Origin: Ceratopteris richardii
Taxonomy: Eukaryota > Streptophyta > Polypodiopsida > Polypodiales > Pteridaceae
Length of the DNA stretch: 64,000 nucleotides
Assembly (NCBI GenBank): GCA_020310875.1
Contig: CM035437.1
Location: 45,506,556 to 45,570,555 of the forward strand
Direction: 5' to 3'
Positions 58,901-64,000 of the stretch are shown piece after piece (within the stretch, counting starts at the first letter, position 1; every line of letters starts with the position of its first letter). A model generated the notes under the pieces. That model was not told where the DNA came from, searched no databases, and saw nothing but the letters and a program-made list of their open reading frames with translations. Made by a program: the position numbers and the translations under genes.

Positions 58901-59025
58901 AGGAGGAGAGTTTCAATATCCACTATTTGTGCACTGGATCCTGCTTGGGAACTAGTTCCTGCTGCTTCTGCCATGTTACTTCTTGTTTGCTGGTTCTGTG
59001 AGAATATAGAAGCATGTGTTAACAT

Positions 59026-59503
59026 TGTAATGGATAAGATAAAACAAATTTTGCCCCCGTTACAACATTAACATGAGGTTAGTGATAGGTTAGTTAGTCA
59101 GTGAATGCTCGGTGATTGTGGGTGTAGTTAGTGGATGAATTATTCTATGAGCTAAATGGAAAAATGGAGTGTGAGAATGATGCAATTAGTAGGTGGAGAT
59201 GAATTTACAAGTGGGGGTCGGGGGGTTTATTACAAGCTTTGGGCTGCCAAACACAGTGGATGGCTTTCAGTTTTGGTTGTGTGGAGACTCTAGAGGGCTC
59301 AAGTGATTCTGCTCGTGCTCATGTGTGAATATGTGTTTGTGCGTGTCGTATAAGAGTGGGTATCAGCTGTTCAAGTGAGTGAACCATGTTGTACATGGTG
59401 TGGTCTGTGTGTGGCTATTTGAGCTCACAAGCAAGCCTTAGCACCCAAATTTGTCTTGATTGTGGGTCAGCCCTCATCGACTTCTTGGGTACCCAGATAG
59501 ACT
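59026..59503 (-). other. Spacer between pol and the extra ORF of Gypsy D
   Basis: About 480 bp without a frame of interest. GT-rich on the plus strand (TGTGTGAATATGTGTTTGTG near 59320). It may contain the splice or promoter signal needed to express the extra ORF, but I see nothing I can name. Confidence 0.4.
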
Positions 59504-61087
59504 TCACTTCCGTAGAAGAGTTTTTGAAAGACTTCTTATTAGTGGCCTGCCGTTGCTCACTATAATATGAAGCTGAGCCAGTGGTTGTGACTGGGCCGCA
59601 ACAGATTGGTCACCTTTCCGCACCCACACTTGTTTTGGTGGTTGAGATACCATGCTTCGTACTTTCTTTTGGCTTCGAGCATAGATCATCTGTTTCTTCT
59701 GCATTCGATCCGCCTTTGGTGGCTGCATCCCTATGGCCTTTGGAAAAGAAGGGAGTTCCACCATATCCTTGACTTCTTTGTTGAGATAATCTTCCCTCTA
59801 CATCACATAGTTTTGGACAAGAATAGCATGGTCATCTTCATGTGTACTCTTGGAAGGACCAGGAGTTTGTGCCTTTCCTAGTTCCTTGAGTGCTTCATTT
59901 TCTAACTCAATTGTAATGCGATCGTGATTTACCCAAACCTGAAGAAATCCACTTCTTGGGTTGAGGTTGACTGCATGATTATAAATCCAGTCTTGACCCA
60001 AGACAAGAGGTTCAGTGAGATCCTCATCTTGACACACTTGTACTTTAACTGTCATTAAAACATCTTGAATGTAGAGGGGAAGGTCCACCTAGCCCATGCA
60101 AGGGGTTTCCACGCCTCCCAATCCTATGAGATATGCTTCTATAGGATTGACACTTAATTTCAACTTTTGACAGTAAGAAAATTTAACAGCACTAGTGGTT
60201 GCACCTGAGTCAATCAAGGCCCGTACAGTCCTTGCACTCTTTCCTTGTCCTATCTCTAAGGTCACAAAAGGACATCGATCAACTATTCTATGGGGAATTA
60301 CACTTGGGACTTCACAAATAGCCATATGATATCTTGGGTCCACATAGTCATCTGTCCTAAGCTGATCTCTACCCTGTCTTCTCAACTTCATCCTTCAGAT
60401 TCGCTCTAACGCTTCTGCTTGTGCTTCTTCTCGAATTCGCTTTTCCTCTTCAACTCTGCATCTACTGATGTAACTAGAGAGGACATCACCTTCTAGTGTA
60501 GCTAGTTGAAATGCTCCACTCATTAAGATCTTATTTATGATCATAGGTCCATAACCTCTCTTTTCTAGTTTCCGTGCATGTTGCTTCAAAGTGTAGACTA
60601 GGACTAGGTCTCCTGCCTTCAAGCCCTTATCCTTCACGTGTGCATCAAAATATGCTTTTTGTCTTTTCTTGGCTTCATAAATTCCTGCTGCCACTCTTAA
60701 TCTTGTTTCCCCTAATCGTTCCAGGTGAAATATTCTAGATGAGAGCTCATGGCCTATCCACTCGTGCTCCTGTGCTACTCTCAATGTAGGTATCAAGAAG
60801 TCCAATGGTAGCACTACATTTTGGCCAAATACCATTTGAAAGGGAGTGGCTTGGAGTACCGTTTCATAGGCAACTCGGTATGCCCGAACAACGTGGTGTA
60901 GCTGTTTGTCCCAATTAGAGCGTTTATTATCCACCAATTTAGTCAGCACATTGCATAGAATCTTATTTGTGCTTTCGACTTGCGCATTAGCTTGTGGGTG
61001 ATAGGGGGCAGACTGTAATAAAGTAAGTCTATGATCCAAGGGTCTGGCCGGTTCAGACAGATCTGAAATCAGACACCGTTTGGTCAT
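59504..61087 (-). pseudogene. Gypsy D pol C-terminus: integrase end, second protease-like domain, basic tail
   Basis: Minus strand. SAPYHPQANAQVESTNK (integrase third catalytic residue Glu), ATPFQMVFGQNVVLPLDF and YGPMIINKILMSGAFQLATL match Gypsy C residues about 2430-2610. After a TGA at 60395 (CGA in the C equivalent) comes the retropepsin-like part with LIDSGATTSAV (about 60200-60215) and LVLGQDWIYNHAV, with stops at 60089 and 59798. The tail has PKQVWVRKGDQ, the W-V-x-K motif of C. This shows the second protease-like domain is a lineage feature, not a one-off fusion. Upstream of 61040 homology to C fades. Confidence 0.88.
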
Positions 61088-61090
61088 CCG

Positions 61091-61461
61091 TGTGTATGAC
61101 CAAAGATCTCGAGTTTAGACTTACTAGGAGGTCCTGTGCTCTTGTGAACAAGTGATCCACTTAGCTTAGTGGTTAAGTCTCAAGGATGTGAAGGAGGAGG
61201 TCTTGGGTTCAATCCCCATGGGAGACATGGGGAGAGTATTTTGCCCAAAGAGATCTAGATCCTTCTAGAAGCATCCACTTGAGTTAACTCGAGTTAACTG
61301 GGACACTTGGCGCACATGTAGTTACATGGCTGACACTTGGGTGGCTAGTATCCACCTGCCCAAGAAGGCAGTCCCCTGGAGAGAGCTATATATAGAGGCA
61401 TTTGGTTGGGAGGAGAGTCATCTCTCAAGCATGTGGTGGTCGTAATCCTTGTTCTCTTGCA
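61091..61461 (+). repeat. LTR F with tRNA-like A/B boxes
   Basis: Ends CTCTTGCA at 61461, followed by the Met-tRNA primer site TGGTATCAGAGCT (61463-61475). A TATA box CTATATATAG lies near 61386-61395. The start TGTGTATGACC at 61091 is provisional. Internally, A box TAGCTTAGTGG (61162-61172) and B box GGTTCAATCC (61206-61215) sit about 34 bp apart. A degraded relative lies at 23.7-24.1 kb. No coding sequence follows, so F may be a non-autonomous element of the TRIM/LARD kind. Confidence 0.75.
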
Positions 61462-61462
61462 T

Positions 61463-62640
61463 TGGTATCAGAGCTCTAGGCAAGCTTTCATGGTGACCTT
61501 GCTAGGCTCATCATCTTCCTCATGCTTCCATGGAGACCTTAGAGGTTTCATCATCTTGTTTAGAAGCATCAATGGAGGCTCATTTCCTTCATTTTTATGC
61601 GTGCATATGTTCTTTGTCGTATTTCTGCTTGCGGCCATCTCGAGCACAGTGCCGAGTTGATCGTGCGTTGGCTAAGCTTAGTAAGGAATAGCAAAAGATA
61701 AGGAGGTTCTCTGCTATAGGCGACGAGGGATTCAAACTTTGTACCTACCCGTGGTGAGTAAACTCTCTTACCACATCTCCAAGCTTGGTTCGTGGCTTCT
61801 TATCGGCGCCAATTATACTGAATATTCGCGAGGCGCTGCAGAAGTGCTTAACCAGGAGCGAAAAAGAATCAAAAGCTAGGATCTTCACACTGCACCGTTC
61901 AGGATTCGAACCTTGATCGATCGTTCAAGAGAACACTCTTCTATCCAGGACGACTGAGCGCCGTTCGTGACGTACCACTGCTGTAGAAACTTCTATTTTC
62001 AATCGAGTGCTGCAGAAGCTCTCAATTAGGAGCAGAAAAGAAACAATATCTCTGATCTTCAGGCCGCCCAGTCCAAGATTTGAACTCAGGTGACAGAGTT
62101 GGGAGAATTACAAAGCAGCCAAGGCGCTGAGAGGCTTTGTTTGTTCTCGTTCCGCAGAAGACAACTTGAGTCTGTAATCGGATCCCTAGATCACAGTAGC
62201 GTTCGGGTTTCGAACTGTGGACCTCTCAGAGGAGATTAGAGCATTCTATGCGCTTCACTAGAGGCCTTTGGTGATCACTCGAAGGATTGGATCTCGTGAC
62301 ATTGATCATAGTTTACAACGTCTTACCCTTTGGGATAAAGGCAACCGATGATTTTATGTTCTCTGCGCATTATTTGTTGTCTGGTTGTCTGTAATGGCTT
62401 CTAATTCCGAGCCAAGTTTACTTCAATTATGACTTCTTTTTGAGCTGCTGATTACCCCAACCGAATCCGATTGCATATCTTTGGTGAGCAAATCCGAAGA
62501 CTGCCAAAATTTTGGGAAAAGTTAGAAGGAAGTGGGTGTGTCATACAAAGACCATGTAGCTATGAGGACATGCATCCATGATGGATGTTGCATGCACTGA
62601 GTCTTCAAAGTATGGAGACTTAAGCTAACCAAGATGAAGA
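61463..62640 (+). other. Non-coding region after LTR F, with tRNA-like array
   Basis: Follows the primer site of F. No protein-coding frame has recognisable motifs. It holds the tRNA-like array (61720-62266). The rest (61480-61700 and 62270-62640) shows nothing I can name. Confidence 0.5.
61720..62266 (-). repeat. Tandem array of four tRNA-like sequences
   Basis: On the minus strand, four B-box-like words (GTTTGAATCC 61728-61737, GTTCGAATCC 61902-61911, GTTCAAATCT 62076-62085, GTTCGAAACC 62206-62215) each have a D-arm-like segment about 40-55 bases upstream (for example GATGTGGTAAGAG and CTGGATAGAAGAG). Spacing of the first three is exactly 174 bp, then 130. Between them lie related linkers (GCGCTGCAGAAGTGCTTAAC, GTGCTGCAGAAGCTCT, TTCCGCAGAAG). 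I could not fold any into a canonical cloverleaf with confidence, so I call them tRNA-like, not tRNA genes. Confidence 0.65.
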
Positions 62641-62687
62641 ATCAATTTTTCTTGAGGATTGTTAGTCGGCCGACGGATTGGGACAGG

Positions 62688-63580
62688 TGTAACGGAAATC
62701 TTTGTAAAACATGCGCGAAAGGTAGTTACGCGCATATTTGTAAATCTTATATAAAGCAATGAAAAGAAGTGCTCGGGAGCACGGGGATTTTGGCCTATTT
62801 TCGTGTTATCACCAGACTGTTCGTCTGGTTGTCTGTCGGAACGTTGCGGCAGTGTGTGTTGTTTAGTTTTTGCGTACTCTGTTGTACTCTGTGTTGTCAT
62901 CTGTCAATCTCGGTTACACTGTGAATCTAGTTCCATTCAGTAAGTCGTTGGATCGTTGTCTGAAAGAGTTACTGTGGATCGTTGTGACGAATTGTTTTGT
63001 TAAGATGTACGATGAAGTGCTCTTCTCCTTGTTGAACTGCTAAGTATTGATAAAACTGTGTGAATGTAGTAATCTTTCCCTAAGAACATTGTGCAGAAGT
63101 AGTGCTGTTCTCGATCTGCCCTTGTACAGTGAGAATTACCTATAGTTAAGGGTAATTCCAGTGTGTGTTAGTCTTCAGAACTGTAGGTTGAAACCGTAGG
63201 TACCTTTTGTGATCCGGTTGCTTGACTGTGAGCGCTGTCTTGGTGAAGGTTGGACTACTGTACTGTTACAGTAGCCTATTAGTCTGAAGTAATTGGGTAC
63301 CAAGGTACAGATAAGGCTGGTAGAGTCTAGTTGTTACTGGTAGATGAGCTAAGACTGTGATGATACTGTCTAAGGACAGTAGATTCAGATAGAACTGTCG
63401 ATAGCATTTTAGTGCTGCAACTGAATCGGTTATTTTGGGGAACCAAGTACAGGGCCTCTGTCTAATAGACCCCTACCACTCCCAAGAACCCACGATTCGT
63501 TTGACACGTGCTGACAGTTAGAACAATGCATTAATTCAACACTGGCTTTAACATTGGCCGTTTGATCCGCCATGTTAACA
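62688..63580 (+). repeat. Probable 5' LTR of Gypsy-type element G
   Basis: The end TTAACA at 63580 is fixed by the primer-binding site two bases on. A TATA box TTATATAAAGC is at about 62747-62757. The start TGTAACGG at 62688 is a guess from the TG...CA rule; the true start could lie further left. The minus-strand frame at 62625-62900 is incidental. Confidence 0.55.
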
Positions 63581-63582
63581 CT

Positions 63583-63600
63583 TGGCGCCATCTGTGGGAA
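63583..63600 (+). other. Primer-binding site of element G
   Basis: TGGCGCCATCTGTGGGAA resembles the TGGCGCCGTCTGTGGG site of Tat/Ogre-type plant Gypsy elements. It differs from the Asp-tRNA site of Gypsy C after the first seven bases, so a different tRNA primes it. Confidence 0.7.
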
Positions 63601-63764
63601 GGTGGCATCAAGATCGTCATTCGTCTATCGAAATCGAACATCAAGATTACCGTGTGTTTGTCGAAAGTAGCAACAGAACCAGATTGTTGCAAACTTGTTG
63701 TGGAAAGGTGATTATAAAATTTTAATCGATAGTGATACTACGCGATTAGTACAAAAGATGATAC

Positions 63765-64000
63765 ATGCCGGTTACTCGATCCAGTGAAACGTATCCCAAG
63801 AACCGTCAGTCTGGAGTAGTTAATTTATTAAAGACAACTCCGGGAGGTAGAAGTACAACTAAGTCTGACCCAGTTGTCAAGAAAGACAACAACGTTAGAA
63901 GTGATTCCGGTCATATTCCAGTGGAACGTGTTACGCCTCTGGTACATTTCGGTACTATTTCGGCACAGTCTGTCGAAGACATAGTAACTCCAGAATCTAC
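63765..64000 (+). CDS. Start of gag ORF of element G (partial)
   Basis: ATG 63765 opens a frame (MPVTRSSETYPKNRQ) that stays open for 78 codons to the window edge. It lies 165 bases after the primer site, where gag is expected. The visible part is polar and basic (Ser, Thr, Lys, Arg) with no domain yet; gag cores begin further in. An ATG at 63758 is followed quickly by a stop, so 63765 is preferred. Confidence 0.6.
   Translation, partial: MPVTRSSETYPKNRQSGVVNLLKTTPGGRSTTKSDPVVKKDNNVRSDSGHIPVERVTPLVHFGTISAQSVEDIVTPES

Larger units (their letters stand above)
49736..58974 (-). pseudogene. Extra sense ORF of Gypsy D between pol and 3' LTR (about 1,360 codons, decayed)
   Basis: Minus strand, first ATG 58974 (MAEAAGTSSQAG). 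One frame runs from 59025 to about 57475 through single stops at 58666, 58048 and 57475, then mostly the same frame with some shifts to 55998. Copia H interrupts it. Reading continues at 50837 and, after a shift near 50580, across the purine tract into the LTR, stopping at 49736. Visible: an N-terminal globular part (GTYFWEAEIEFNGKWGRYHF, then LGHELKRFKLTLNLVREAL), an acidic run (VVEVDEDEEETEEEADKEH), a Thr/Pro-rich segment, leucine-rich coiled coils (about 56270-56850) and a C-terminal globular part (WPEFTIVVKNV, HARIKYLPACFKQTFEEM). I do not recognise the family. Position fits an env-like or additional ORF of plant Gypsy elements. No clear signal peptide or membrane segment was seen. Confidence 0.7.
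49285..61087 (-). mobile_element. Gypsy D, 3' half, inserted in Copia E
   Basis: Minus-strand order from the right: integrase core end and GPY-like module (60395-61087), second retropepsin-like domain (59798-60391), basic tail (59504-59764), spacer, extra ORF (58974 to 49736, split by Copia H at 50843-55997), purine tract, LTR. The 5' half (5' LTR, gag, RT) is absent; sequence beyond about 61,090 belongs to another LTR. It shares domain order with Gypsy C at the protein level but is clearly diverged, and it retains a long ORF downstream of pol that C lacks. Confidence 0.88.

Noticed and set aside
61720..62266. Functional tRNA genes
   Set aside because: B-box words and D-arm-like parts are present, but I could not form complete acceptor, anticodon and T stems; kept only as tRNA-like repeats.

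Overview
This 64 kb window looks like nuclear, repeat-packed DNA of a land plant with a large genome. The evidence is Copia elements primed from Met-tRNA (TGGTATCAGAGC-type sites), Gypsy elements primed from Asp-tRNA (TGGCGCCGTTGCCGGGGA), plant-type L1 LINEs whose ORF1 ends in a CCHC knuckle, tRNA-derived SINEs and a TRIM. I recognise no host gene, rRNA or functional tRNA gene. A fern, lycophyte or gymnosperm is possible but cannot be decided from the sequence. Almost every long reading frame belongs to a mobile element, and most are decayed.

Layout, left to right. 1-2.3 kb: the 5' part of a Copia element (J, minus strand). 4.5-5.6 kb: a LINE tail split by an intact 485-bp TRIM. 5.8-6.5 kb: two SINEs. 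6.55-12.86 kb: a full-length L1 LINE with target-site duplication (TSD). 12.9-15.0 kb: no genes, pyrimidine-rich tandem repeats. 15.0-20.7 kb: a second near-full-length L1 LINE. 20.8-22.9 kb: SINEs, one split by a LINE tail. 23.4-24.1 kb: a Copia RT scrap and an LTR carrying a large (TA)n(GA)n tract.

24-46 kb is a three-layer nest. Copia A (plus, oldest) is split by Copia B (minus, 380-bp LTRs, TSD GTAGG), whose integrase is split by Gypsy C (plus). Gypsy C has one LTR, a long palindrome-rich leader and a single open 3,095-codon gag-pol frame. That frame encodes two separate retropepsin-like domains and two H2C2 integrase zinc motifs. C ends exactly at its polypurine tract, with no 3' LTR and no TSD.

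45.8-61.1 kb is a second nest. Copia E (plus) is broken by Gypsy D (minus), a relative of C with a decayed extra sense ORF of about 1,360 codons between pol and its 3' LTR. That ORF is interrupted by Copia H (minus, two 230-bp LTRs, TSD GATGT), which is almost intact. 61.1-64 kb: an LTR (F) with tRNA-like A/B boxes, a tandem array of tRNA-like sequences with a 174-bp period, and the LTR and gag start of another Gypsy-type element (G) that runs off the window.

The elements do not form a pathway. They record successive insertions, read from TSDs and interrupted codons. The most unusual items are the double-protease polyprotein and one-LTR form of Gypsy C, the extra ORF of Gypsy D, the tRNA-like boxes in the TRIM and F LTRs, and the tRNA-like array.
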